Shown here piece by piece: positions 23,876 to 33,515 of a DNA stretch of 64,000 nt. The DNA is from Chenopodium formosanum. Its lineage: Eukaryota; Streptophyta; Magnoliopsida; Caryophyllales; Amaranthaceae. The translations under genes and the position numbers were made by a program. The DNA is taken from assembly GCA_024500155.1 (NCBI GenBank), contig CM044867.1, positions 27,601,632-27,665,631 of the forward strand, given 5' to 3'. The notes below the pieces were generated by a model, which was not told where the DNA came from, searched no databases, and saw nothing but the letters and a program-made list of their open reading frames with translations. Positions within the stretch are counted from its first letter, which is position 1, and each line of letters starts with the position of its first letter.

Positions 23876-24516
23876 CTACCCCACATCATCAAACCCGTAA
23901 CCACCACCATCCCAAGCATTGCAATGCATCACCTTAGTACAATTTTGAGCAAGAAAGGAACAAAGTGTTAGTAGGAAGAGAGGCAAAAACAAGTCAGGTT
24001 CACTATTTTGCTCATAAATTTTTTTATGCAAATGATAATTCAATGGTTCTAATTTCATTGGAAAGTAGACTTGAAGAGCTTTCCAACGATTGGTCACACG
24101 CAAAGTTTCGTTAAGAAACGCAAAAGTTATGGCGTTTTGAAGTTGGCCATATTTGCTGACGCGCTCTCGCGCCCGACCGGGCCCGTCTCCAAGGTACGAT
24201 CAGGTGGTTTCTTGATACTCGTTGCACGAGATTCCTTTTTGGCCTTGATTTTCTTCGTATTTTTGCTTGATTGAGCAAATGCCACCCGATCGGGTGGGAC
24301 TTTCAGTACAGGCTCGATTTTCGCAACTTGCTCATTTTTCTCCACTTGTTCATCTTCAACCCCAAGCCCTACACAATTTAGAGCTCTTTCTATAGCATCC
24401 ACTTCATCTTTCCATGTAGTAGTTTTTCCTGCGGAAGATGTAACACAAAATACCGCCTCCAAGGGATCTCTAACGAGAGCTTGGGGCTTATTAGAAAAAT
24501 TATTTATATCAACCAC
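23876..24516 (-). pseudogene. Post-protease region of element A
   Basis: Near-identical to 17902-18542 of element B, with the same stops: an ORF at 24127-24516 (VRDPLEAVF, lysine-rich) and 23876-24103 (RVTNRWKALQVYFP). The copy 2 PEX7 deletion breakpoint falls inside this segment at 24504. Confidence 0.6.
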
Positions 24517-24593
24517 ACCAACACTATAACACTTTTCCTCTAAGATGGGGCTTTTAGGGACATTATTTAGATTAAAAGTAATATTATCATCCC

Positions 24594-25566
24594 CTACACA
24601 TAATGTAAGAAAATAATTGGAATTTGTAAATCTTTCTCAATATCAACAATAACAAAATCAACACGTATATAAAATTTACCTACTCTAACAAGAACATCCT
24701 CTAAAACACCTAAAGGGTATTTAACAGAACGATCGGCCATTTGTAGAGTAATATTGGTAGCTTTTAATTTACCCATAATTAATTTAGAGTTCACAGATAA
24801 TGGAAAAACACGTACACTAGCACCCAAATCACATAAAGCTTTATCAATTATCACATTACCAATATGACAAGGAATAGAAAAACTACCCAGATCTTTTAGT
24901 TTAGGTGGAGATTTATTTTGTAATATACCACTACATTCTGCAGTAAAAGCAACTGTCTTTACCTCACTAATAGATCTTTTTCTAGTCAAAATTTCTTTTA
25001 TAAATTTAGAATATGCTGGAACTTGAGTAATTAATTCTGTGAAAGGAATTGTTACCTGCAAAGTTTTGACAACCTCTAGAAACTTACCAAATTGCTTATC
25101 CAACTTACTCTTTAAATGTCTATTAGGGAATGGAATCTTGATAGCAGGACTCTGCACATCTCCGATCTTATCTTGAGTTGTACCCTGCAATTTATTATCA
25201 GAAGAGTTAGTTTTAACCTGGGGCCCTGCAGGGCTAGTAACAACAAGGCCCATCGTATTTTGAACCACTTCTCAGGGTAATTGCATTCACGTGATCTGTA
25301 GGTTGTACTGGCTGCGATGGTAGGGCTCCCTGCTGGCAAGTTTGTAGAGTAGAGGAAAGTTGCGCAATTTGATTATCTATGATTTTAATATGTGCTAGGA
25401 TCGAATCAATTTGCGCATCCCTACTCTGCATCTGCTTTTGCATATTGGCTAACATAGTTTTGATTTCTGATAGGCCAGAATCAGAAGGAGAAGTAACAAC
25501 CTGTTGTGGTCTCTGATGTGGAGGTTGGTTACCTCTGCTGTGGTTGTTGTACCTGTGGTGGGGGGT
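24594..25566 (-). pseudogene. gag C-terminus and truncated protease of element A
   Basis: The ORF at 24594-25268 carries the ALCDLGAS active-site region and ends at the same frameshifted IPIIFLHYV as the other copies. Upstream, the coiled, glutamine-rich gag tail (NMQKQMQSRDAQ) runs to 25566, where the element is cut. The TAG and frame change seen in B near the CCCTGCAGGG palindrome (25221-25230) are also here. Confidence 0.7.
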
Positions 25567-25677
25567 AATGTCAGAGAGTGAATGAGAGGGTATTTTGGTA
25601 TTTTGCACATCTCTTGCTTTCTTTCTTAATATACGCGCCAAAATGAAACGCATCAACTAATAAGAAACGGAGGAAGT
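25567..25677. mobile_element. Half of a Stowaway-like MITE
   Basis: The segment ends AAGAAACGGAGGAAGTA, the typical terminal inverted repeat of plant mariner-like (Stowaway) MITEs next to a TA. The opposite end is missing, probably removed by whatever truncated element A at 25566. Confidence 0.5.
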
Positions 25678-26101
25678 ATTTGTTTTAGCGCTGATATTCT
25701 TTGAATTTAGCCCTTATATTCTTTAAATTTAGCTATTATGTTATTTGAATTTAAGTATTATGTTCTTTGAGGTAATGAGCGATACATAATTGTTGTTTTA
25801 GCTATTATGTTATTTGAAACGTTTCAGGCTTAATTCCTTGCAAGACGTAGGGCTTGACTTGCTTCACGAATTGACTTGATAGAATAAGGACACCCTAAGG
25901 TTAGGGTTTAATGTATATTGGATGTTGGGCTTGACAATAATATAACACTAATTAAAATGGGCTAATTTAGGTTATTTCCCCCACAATTGTACAACCCTAA
26001 TCTACATCATTTGTTGAGAAACGACCATCATAAATTCATAATCCATCCACCAACCTAGTAGACAAACCCTACACAATCACCAGAGCAAATCAACTCCAAT
26101 C
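25678..26101 (+). promoter_or_regulatory. PEX7 promoter and 5' UTR region
   Basis: It contains two TGGGCT site II-type words (25926-25931, 25958-25963) and a telo-box-like TTAGGGTTTA (25901-25910), with a second ACCCTAAT at about 25994. Such pairs are common in promoters of broadly expressed plant genes. Imperfect ATTATGTT(A/C)TTTGAA repeats lie at 25735-25820. The whole region is missing from copy 2. Confidence 0.55.
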
Positions 26102-27076
26102 ATGCCGGTGTTCAAAACCGCCTTCCAGGGCTGCTCCGTCAAATTCAGCCCCTTCTACGAACACCGCTTAGCCGTCGCCACCACCAAAAACTTCGGCAAG
26201 AACGGCAATGGCTGCCTCCACATCCTCGACCTCTCCCCCACCCCATCATCTCCCACCCCCATCTCCGAGCTCACCTTCTTCGATACCGCCGAGGGCATCA
26301 ACGACGTCTCCTGGTCCAAATCCGACAACAACCTCCTCGTCGCCGCCTTTGCCGACGGCTCCCTCAAACTGTACGACACCTCTCTTCCCCCTCAACAAAA
26401 CCCTTGTCGCTCTTTCGTTCGACACAGCGATGAAGCTTATTCCGTCGATTGGAGCCCAAAACGCAGTAATTCCTTCATCTCCGGTTCTTTCGATCATACA
26501 ATTAATCTTTGGACTGTTGATAACCCCACCCGTGTGCGCACCTTCAAGGGACATGATTATTGTGTTTATTCTGTTGCTTGGAATCCCCTGCTTGACAATG
26601 TTTTCGCCTCGGCTTCCGGGGATTACACGGTTCGGTGTTGGGATGTTCGAAACCCGCGCTCTACTATGACCATACTTGGTAATGAACATGAGATTTTGTC
26701 TTGTGATTGGAATATGTATGATGATTATTTGCTGGCTACCGGGGCGGTGGATAATATGGTTCGGGTTTGGGATGTGAGGAGTATTAGGACTCCCATTGCT
26801 GTTCTTTCTGGTCATGAGTATGCTGTAATGAAGGTTAAGTTTTCGCCACATCGCCGGAACATGGTTATGAGTTTTTCTTTAGATTACACGGTTTGTATGT
26901 GGGATTTTACGGTGGAGGATGCTTTAATTGAGAAGTATGATCTTCATACTGATTCCCCAGGCGGGATCGATATGAGTTTTTTTGACGAAGGGTTGTTGGC
27001 TAGTACTGCTTGGGATGGGATGACTTATGTTTGGCAACGTGGAACTGATCCTAGAGCCGAAGGAGGTATGTTATAA
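26102..27076 (+). CDS. PEX7: PEX7, PTS2 receptor (peroxin 7), intact
   Basis: A 324-residue WD40 protein that recognises the N-terminal PTS2 signal of peroxisomal matrix enzymes in the cytosol and, with PEX5 as partner in plants, delivers them to the docking complex. The start MPVFKTAFQGCSVKFSPF and the end VWQRGTDPRA fit plant PEX7, which is about 317 residues. WD-type blades are visible: FDHTINLWTVD, GDYTVRCWDVR, VDNMVRVWDVRS, LDYTVCMWDF and WDGMTYVWQ, giving a seven-blade propeller. It is a single open frame with no intron needed. The first ~100 codons are strongly C-ending and the last ~130 are T/G-ending. A donor-like G|GTATGT at 27065 leaves open a spliced alternative C-terminus. Confidence 0.96.
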   Translation: MPVFKTAFQGCSVKFSPFYEHRLAVATTKNFGKNGNGCLHILDLSPTPSSPTPISELTFFDTAEGINDVSWSKSDNNLLVAAFADGSLKLYDTSLPPQQNPCRSFVRHSDEAYSVDWSPKRSNSFISGSFDHTINLWTVDNPTRVRTFKGHDYCVYSVAWNPLLDNVFASASGDYTVRCWDVRNPRSTMTILGNEHEILSCDWNMYDDYLLATGAVDNMVRVWDVRSIRTPIAVLSGHEYAVMKVKFSPHRRNMVMSFSLDYTVCMWDFTVEDALIEKYDLHTDSPGGIDMSFFDEGLLASTAWDGMTYVWQRGTDPRAEGGML

Positions 27077-27322
27077 TTTCTTGTGTTGAGAAATTTATGT
27101 CTTGATATATTTAGTGTTTAATAAAAATCATCTAACACAACTTTTTTTTTTGATGTAATTGGAATGAGTTGATCATGCATTCACCCCTTTTTTGGTTGTT
27201 CAATGATCTTTATTTATAAAACATGCTGTGTATATTGTAGATGGATGCAAATGGAAATGTAAGCTATGTTTGTTCCGAAAATGGTAGCTTAATAAATTGC
27301 TGATAGTGATGGGTAATTGCTT

Positions 27323-27480
27323 ATGTAATGTTGGGAATCTTTACTGGTATGCTGAATTGCTGAGTTATAAGTTTTACCTGCTGTACTTTAGGAACTAGTT
27401 TGGACACTCTTTATCCTTGCCATATTCTTTATCAATGCAAGAGTGTGCACAGACTGTACATTATTAGGATTCAGGGATTT
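27323..27480 (+). repeat. Direct repeat R1, left unit
   Basis: Shares ATGTAATGTTGGGAA, TAGGAACTAGTTTGGACA and TATTAGGATTCAGGGATTT, in the same order, with 28497-28649. The units are diverged, so this is an old duplication or the ends of an unrecognised element. Confidence 0.75.
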
Positions 27481-28496
27481 TGCTTTATCACTGTATTTTG
27501 CTGAGATTATCCCTATCCAAGGATTCAAGGGTTTCTAGAATATTCCCCATAAGTAGACTTGCACCCCCTCTCTTTAGGGAAAATCCATTATATTGTAAAT
27601 TACATAGAGCTGGATCAATAATAGTAAATTGTATAAGTACATGGCAAAGATTCGGAGGAGGACCATTTCATCTCCCATACCTGGTACTTCTGTCCATATT
27701 AAACAGAAGAATCAAGGCTTATTTGGGCAGTGGATGTAACTTCGTGTGTTTTTCTTCCCTTTATGGGTTGAAGAGATGGAATTGTATGGATTTGTGAAGT
27801 GGAAGGAAAGTAGCTGCTGTTAGCTAATTGAAAGTGAGGAAAGGGTGTTGTAAAAAGGCCATTATGCGGCATTGCAATAATCGGGTTAGTTTATCGAAGG
27901 CTTTTCAGTTAGTTGTAAGAGTGACATGTCGGACATCAAAGTGGTTGACAGGTAAAGGAAGATATCTTAAAGGTTTATTGTTAATTTCAATAATTTGTAA
28001 GGAGGCAAGGAGCTTAATGGAATTGTGAATATGGAGTATTAAAGTTGTTCAGTGCCCTCTAATTCAAAGCCAATTTGAGGACTCAATCCTCTTTCTTCTC
28101 CAAGTTTCTATGCTTGATGAGTTGATGGTATTGTATTATTATAACTTAGAACCTACTAAGGAGTAGTATGTTTCTTAACCTATGTAGAAATTGGGTAGCT
28201 TAAATATTTAAATGGTGATTAGTGAAATAGTTCCTTTGCTGACTTACATGAAAGACTCCTTGGGAAGTTTAGCTTTGAACTTATCATACATCCTTGCAAA
28301 TACTGAAATACATATTGGGTCAATGAACTTGTCTGCTGGTTCTTGGTTACTATTTTTCCCCTTAAAATCCTGGAATTGAATTATATTTGCTTGGTTTTGA
28401 ACTTTTGACTGAGACTGTAAAGCCCTAATCAGCATTTTATTAGTTTATTTTCCTGTTTTATTACTCCCCAGTCCCTACTAGTTTTCTTAATTGTTG

Positions 28497-28649
28497 ATGT
28501 AATGTTGGGAAACTTTACTGTTATGCAGTTGCTGAGGTATATGTTTGACTTGCTTTACCTTAGGAACTAGTTTGGACATTTCCATCCCTGCCATATTTCT
28601 TTACAATTTAAGAGTGCACACATTGTACACTATTAGGATTCAGGGATTT
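28497..28649 (+). repeat. Direct repeat R1, right unit
   Basis: Right partner of 27323-27480, about 1.17 kb away. No clear TG...CA ends or primer binding site was found, so I do not call a small LTR element. Confidence 0.75.
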
Positions 28650-28833
28650 ATAATTGCTCTTGTGACTTGTGACTGTTGGCAGGAAGTAATGTCCTCAATT
28701 GGCAGTAACTTGTTTTTTGTTTTTTTTTTTTTTTGGTGTTTTGTAGACTCTATGGATCCTCAATTGGAAATGCTTTGTGGATCAATTATGAAGCTTGAGG
28801 TGGAGAACAAGAATGATACGCCACATACATCAC

Positions 28834-28884
28834 CAGTGGCGGAGCCACCCTTATGCACGGTGGGTCACTTGACCCAGGAGAAGG

Positions 28885-28918
<34 letters not shown>

Positions 28919-29588
28919 CATTAAATATTAAACATTGCATTAAATAATCATAAGCGCTCATTAGTCAAGTGGTTAAAGCCTCATTCCTCTATATTGAGGT
29001 CACTGATCAAAGCCCACCAACAGCGTTTCCATTATCTTTTGCTTTCTTTGTTACTTCTTTTTTTTTTTTTTCCTTTTTTATTCTCACTAGGTAACTTATT
29101 GAAATTTATTTTTTAATTTATTACCTTCATCCCTCAAATCTTACATTCTTTCTAAATCTTTTTTGTAATTTTACTGGTGATTTGTCAATTATCTGCCACA
29201 AATCCTCCTCCTCTTCCACAAGATATTTTGACAAACTTTTAAATAAATCGAATGTACAATAAAATATTATACATCTGTTATAAAGTTACCCTAAAATGAG
29301 TAAAAATGACCCTAATATGAATAAATGTTACCTTGGCATAAATATAAGTTGCAAAGTATTTATTCTTTATTAATAAAAGTAACCCAAAATTTTTTTAAAG
29401 TGACCTAAAATTTGATAAAAGTGTCCTCTGATGTCCAGTAAATTACTGTACACCGTATGTATACAAATTTGGAATGAATTTTTTATTAGCTTTTAGAATA
29501 TATATACATTAATTATTGATTTGTATGCGATCGATTGGTGACGGTGAGTCGGTGACCTAGCACCCACAAAATCCTGGATCCGCCACTG
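28834..29588. mobile_element. Non-autonomous hAT-type element, 8-bp TSD
   Basis: The 755 bp element has inverted ends CAGTGGCGGAGCCA (left) and, read on the minus strand, CAGTGGCGGATCCA (right). It is flanked on both sides by the perfect 8-bp duplication TACATCAC (28826-28833, 29589-29596). An 8-bp duplication and C-A-G-n-G ends are features of hAT elements. No transposase is present. It contains an A-run and a tRNA-like segment. Confidence 0.85.
28953..29027 (+). other. tRNA-derived (SINE-like) segment inside the hAT element
   Basis: AGCGCTCATTAGTCAAGTGG followed by TTAAAGCCTCATTCC resembles a D-arm with A-box. CCTCA...TGAGG gives a 5-bp anticodon-like stem with an oversized 11-nt loop, and GGTCACTGATCAAAGCC is a weak B-box. 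Ends GCGCT and AGCG could pair. It is too degenerate to call a tRNA gene. Confidence 0.4.
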
Positions 29589-29646
29589 TACATCACTCGA
29601 TCTTCATCCAATTGAAAGCCCTATTGCATCCTCTAATCTTATTTGA

Positions 29647-30600
29647 GAACTAGAATATTTGAACTTGTGTTTTGAAACTTGGTTTGTAATTTGTTAAGTA
29701 CACTCTTGGTTTGTAATTGATAATTAGGTACCAAACTTAGACTGTGTTTTATTTTGGACTATTTGTTAGGTTTGAAGCACTAAGTGTTTGAACCTTTGCT
29801 CTTGTTTGTTTGAAAATCGAGGGTTTGAAAAATTTAGGTGGTTTGAAACTTTGAAAAATTAGGATGTTCATTTGTTCAGGTCATTTTCAGGTATAATAAG
29901 CATAGGTATGCAGCTCAAAAGTCAACATTCATTTTCAGTATGGTGGTTTAAGCATAGGTATGAAGCTCAAAAGTCAACATTCATTTTGGATTAGTAAAAC
30001 ATATTGAAATTGTCTCCAATCGAATTTTTGGTTTGAACTTCAATGGATACAACGAAAGATTCCCTCCTTGGACTCTTCATTCCGCTGCCAAAGCCATTCT
30101 GAAAACTGCAGCCTCGCTCAAGTGTGCAAGTACAAAACATGTACAAGTAACCAAACATCAAATTTAGTCATGTCAAATACTATAGAATTGATTAGTAATA
30201 CGTAGTAGGTTATAATGATAGCAAACTAAAGTTTGTTGAATTGACGTGAAGGCCTCATTAGTCATAACACTGACTGCACAATGGTACTCAATCTGTTTTT
30301 TTTATAAGCTAGAGTTGGATTTGCACATCTGTCGAGATACAACTTTGATCATTAGTATTTTTAATTAGAGGTTAATAAAAATTATGAAAAAATAAATTTA
30401 TAAAAGTAGACATTATGAAAAATCCAACAACATATTATATAATCATATTTATATATTATATATTGGTAAAAAAAATTAAGTCAATGATGACATGAATAGT
30501 GGAAAATCCCAACTCTAGCTTATTATGATATGAATTTTCATAGTTAAGAGGATTTAATGTATCTATCTCGGCTTTGGATTTCATCACTACAAGTCTACTA
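29647..30600. other. Non-coding spacer with a two-unit short repeat
   Basis: A 38-40 bp unit (containing AAGCATAGGTATG and GCTCAAAAGTCAACATTCAT) occurs at 29898 and 29949. The rest is AT-rich with no supported gene. Confidence 0.5.
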
Positions 30601-32455
30601 AAAAATCTTGGGTGGACCTGGTCTACAATAAACTAGACCAAAAGTCTCACGTGCCAAAACCACCCCAAGCAAAACATGCCGAAATCTTCACAGCCCAGCC
30701 CACTAACCCCTAAACTCGTAAAACCCCAAACGAAAGAAAAAATGTAAAATTGGCTGCAACACCCTAAGGTATGGCTTAGGTGCACCGAGCACCCTAAACT
30801 TTGCGTAGTAGCCAAAACACCACCAACTATGGTGTTAGGTGCAACACGTGCCATAAATGAAAATTTCCGGCAACTTATTTCACCGGGAGGAGGTGAATTT
30901 TCATTCTCTAGAACAGTTATGTAGTCTTTCATCCACTTAGCAAGCATGGATCAATTCTAGGGTTCATAATTTCTTTCTCCTACAACTTCATCATTGACGC
31001 CATTAACAACTTCATCATCAGAGCTCGAATTTTTTCTCTCTCTCCTTCTAATCAATTCTAGGGTTCATAATTTCTCCATAATCAATCAATTTCTGCAAAA
31101 ATTGCTAATTCTTATAAACAATTAATTGAAATTGATCTAAATCGAAATATATAGGACACTATAGAAAACTTCGATATTAACGTCATCAATTTCGATCTGA
31201 ACGAGAAGCTCAAATTGAAAGCAACTATGAAGGTAAGAATTATAAAAATTACTAATCATCTATTTGATTTTGATTCAATTGTGCAAATTAATTGATCATT
31301 GTTTGATTTGTCAAATATATAAAACTTGTATCATAATCCCATTCAATTCGAACTTGAACAAGAAGATGAAGCTTTTGAAGATGTAGAACAAGCTATTATT
31401 GAAGCTAAGGATGAGAATGAAGTTCAGGAGGATAATCAACATGTAATGCAAGCTCAAGGTATTATGCGATATATATGCAATTGATTTTAGAATTTGATAA
31501 TGTGAATTAAGCGATTATGCAATTGCAATTGTTTGTTTGGAAAATTAAATTAGGCATTTAGGTATTAATTCGTATTATTGTAACCAGTTGTACGTGATTT
31601 ATGTTGATTGAAAATTAAATAGGTTTACAGTAGTTAGAGACATGCAAAGCCAGTTTTAAGTAATATAGTTGCCTTTAACGATAGTTTAGTGATCTATTTT
31701 AAACCGTTTTTTTAAATAGATCATATGTTAATTGTTACTTATTCTTTAGTGATAGTTGCCTGAATGTTCTTTAGTCAAAATAGCATCAAAAGGGAAATAC
31801 TACATTGTAGTGCTTCCATCTGATACATAATTTTATAAGAATCAAACACTAAGGAGGTATGACCAAAATTTACTTGTATTCATAGCAGTTGCATCACTAG
31901 CTTAGAAATATACACAGGTTTCATTTCCTAGAGTTTTTCTAACCATCAATTACAGCTTACAAACCAACTTTAACAATCACAGGATAATATTAGATCACTA
32001 TCCTCAAGTAAGTTTTAAAATAGATCATACGTTAATTGCTATATGAGGGATGACAAGGAAGTGTTAATTGTTTACAAGTTGGTGCGTAAAGAAGGTGTTA
32101 GATTGAAATGTATAAATAAGAATATGTTAGGGTATATAATTCAAGATGAGTATAAGGAGGAGGTGGTTGTTACATGGGAATGTCTGCAATGTCACGTTTC
32201 TTATTTTGTCTTGTGAAGACTTCAGTCTTCTTCATGTTTGCATTTATATCAGTCTTCTTCCTGGTCTTGTCTATAACTTGATATAGCATAAATACATAGT
32301 ACTTACATGATGGTTAGTGCTTTTCTGACGTGCATGCTGTATTTTAGACTTTAGATTGCAATTACCTACAATTTGACCTATATAAATGATAATTATGGAT
32401 GGTGCAAATAACAATGAAGAGATTAGTGGTTGGTTAGTAGGAGAAACTCAATCAA
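30601..32455. other. Spacer with possible fragments of an unidentified gene
   Basis: A CT-rich, leader-like stretch with a 25 bp word repeated twice (containing ATCAATTCTAGGGTTCATAA; about 30951 and 31051) precedes plus-strand coding-like pieces: NVINFDLNEKLKLKATMK ending at a GTAAGA donor (31232), an acidic stretch LEQEDEAFEDVEQAI (about 31350-31457), a 57-codon ORF MRDDKEVLIVYKLVRKEG (32043-32216), and MDGANNNEEISGWLVGETQS, cut by the LTR at 32456. I do not recognise the gene. A FAR1/MULE-derived or other host gene remnant is possible. Confidence 0.3.
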
Positions 32456-33515
32456 TGACAGGCTAAAGTCGTATCACCTAATCAAAAGTAATTCCTAAAA
32501 CCACTAACTATAATAGATAGGGAAGTAGGGTCGAATGCACAGGGAAATAATGTTCTTTTATTCCTAATAAATTATTATAATCTAAATTATCAAGAAACGA
32601 GTATTTTTGTGAGAAATATACTACAATAATAATTAAACTAAGGGAAATAAGCAATAATAAAAAGACCTAGGGTCATATGTTCACCAATAAATAATATTCC
32701 GGGATAAACATAACAACCAATTATCAATGCATAAATTAACCAGATTATAAAGGGCTTTCGCTACATATTATAATCACAGAATTAACTTAGCGATATTAAA
32801 TCGCATCTCTCGAATCTTGATTTAACCATTTATAAATTAACCTGTCTATTGAAACTAAGCCTTAATATCAACTCTCATCTGTCGAATCTCGAATCAAAGT
32901 AACTCATACAATTAAACCTGCGCAAATGTAATTGCATAGCATTATAACAATCAATAGGAAATTAACCCAAAATATTAACAATCAATAACAATAAATCATC
33001 CCTTCATAATGTTCATGGATCCTCAAGAACCCTAGAAATAAACTACTCGTGCATAATTAAAACTAAACTAATCAAAGCAATTAAATTAAACATAATTAAA
33101 ACAATAATAATAAAACTAAAACAAAACAATAATAATTAATAATAAAGCAAAATATTAAAGACTTAAAAGAATGAAAACTAAAAAGAAATAAACTAATGGA
33201 AACTAAACTAAAGCATAAAAGAATGAAAACCAAGGAAATAGTTCCGTAAAATTGTAACAAACTAAAATCAAATAAAACTAAAACTAGTTTCTAAAAGTTT
33301 AATCAAGAAAATCTTTAACTAAAGACAAGTTACGGAAAATATAAAACTAAGACTAAAGCAGTACAATAATCAGCTAACCTTCTAAGCTAAACTTAGTCCT
33401 CAAATATACTTCATAGTTGCGTGAATTGGAATAAGGTCAATAAATGTCGGAAATCGACATTAAGTTGAACAGCTGGAGTAAGGCCTAAGGATAAAGGCGC
33501 GTCCAGCTGTAGTAC
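32456..33515 (-). repeat. LTR left part (about 1.06 kb), interrupted
   Basis: It matches 20895-21864 of the complete LTR from TGACAGG to GTAGTAC, and includes about 90 bp (33250-33350) missing from the 1,312 bp LTR, so it is an older or longer variant. No PBS or gag lies on its left, where unrelated sequence starts directly at TG, so it is solo-like. It stops at GTAGTAC, where the 3.4 kb insertion begins; the remainder resumes at 36940. Confidence 0.8.

Larger units (their letters stand above)
22207..25566 (-). mobile_element. Element A: gag-protease LTR element, 5' truncated
   Basis: From the polypurine tract (22207-22220) rightward it holds the full non-coding 3' region with two T-runs (22905-22965), the post-protease ORF and protease, and the C-terminal part of gag. 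It stops inside gag at the GTGGTGGGGGGT word (25566), where B continues toward its zinc knuckle. Non-retroelement sequence with a MITE end follows. Its orientation is the same as B and E1. Confidence 0.75.
27077..28746. other. PEX7 3' UTR and downstream spacer
   Basis: The part next to the stop includes AATAAA at 27119-27124, a possible poly(A) signal (TTTAATAAAAATC). Farther on there is no convincing gene; a 105-codon ORF at 27480 lacks recognisable features. The stretch is bracketed by two related direct repeats, annotated separately. Confidence 0.5.
28747..29646 (+). pseudogene. Exon-like ORF split by the hAT-type insertion
   Basis: After a T-rich tract and TTTTGTAG (acceptor-like) the frame reads MDPQLEMLCGSIMKL and on to NDTPHTS, where the transposon sits. 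If the insert and one target duplication are ignored, the frame continues on the far side (29597-29646) as LDLHPIESPIASSNLI and a TGA. The continuity suggests a real terminal exon before insertion. The gene is not recognised. Its phase would also accept splicing from a donor-like site at the end of PEX7. Confidence 0.4.

Noticed and set aside
26246..26851. 201-codon antisense ORF opposite PEX7, and other frames within PEX7
   Set aside because: Shadow of the GC-rich PEX7 coding strand; no independent signals.
28953..29027. Functional tRNA gene
   Set aside because: Anticodon loop too long and B-box degenerate; called tRNA-derived only.
32456..33515. Endogenous pararetrovirus
   Set aside because: No movement protein, coat or RT motifs; the sequence is LTR of the same gag element family as at 20895.
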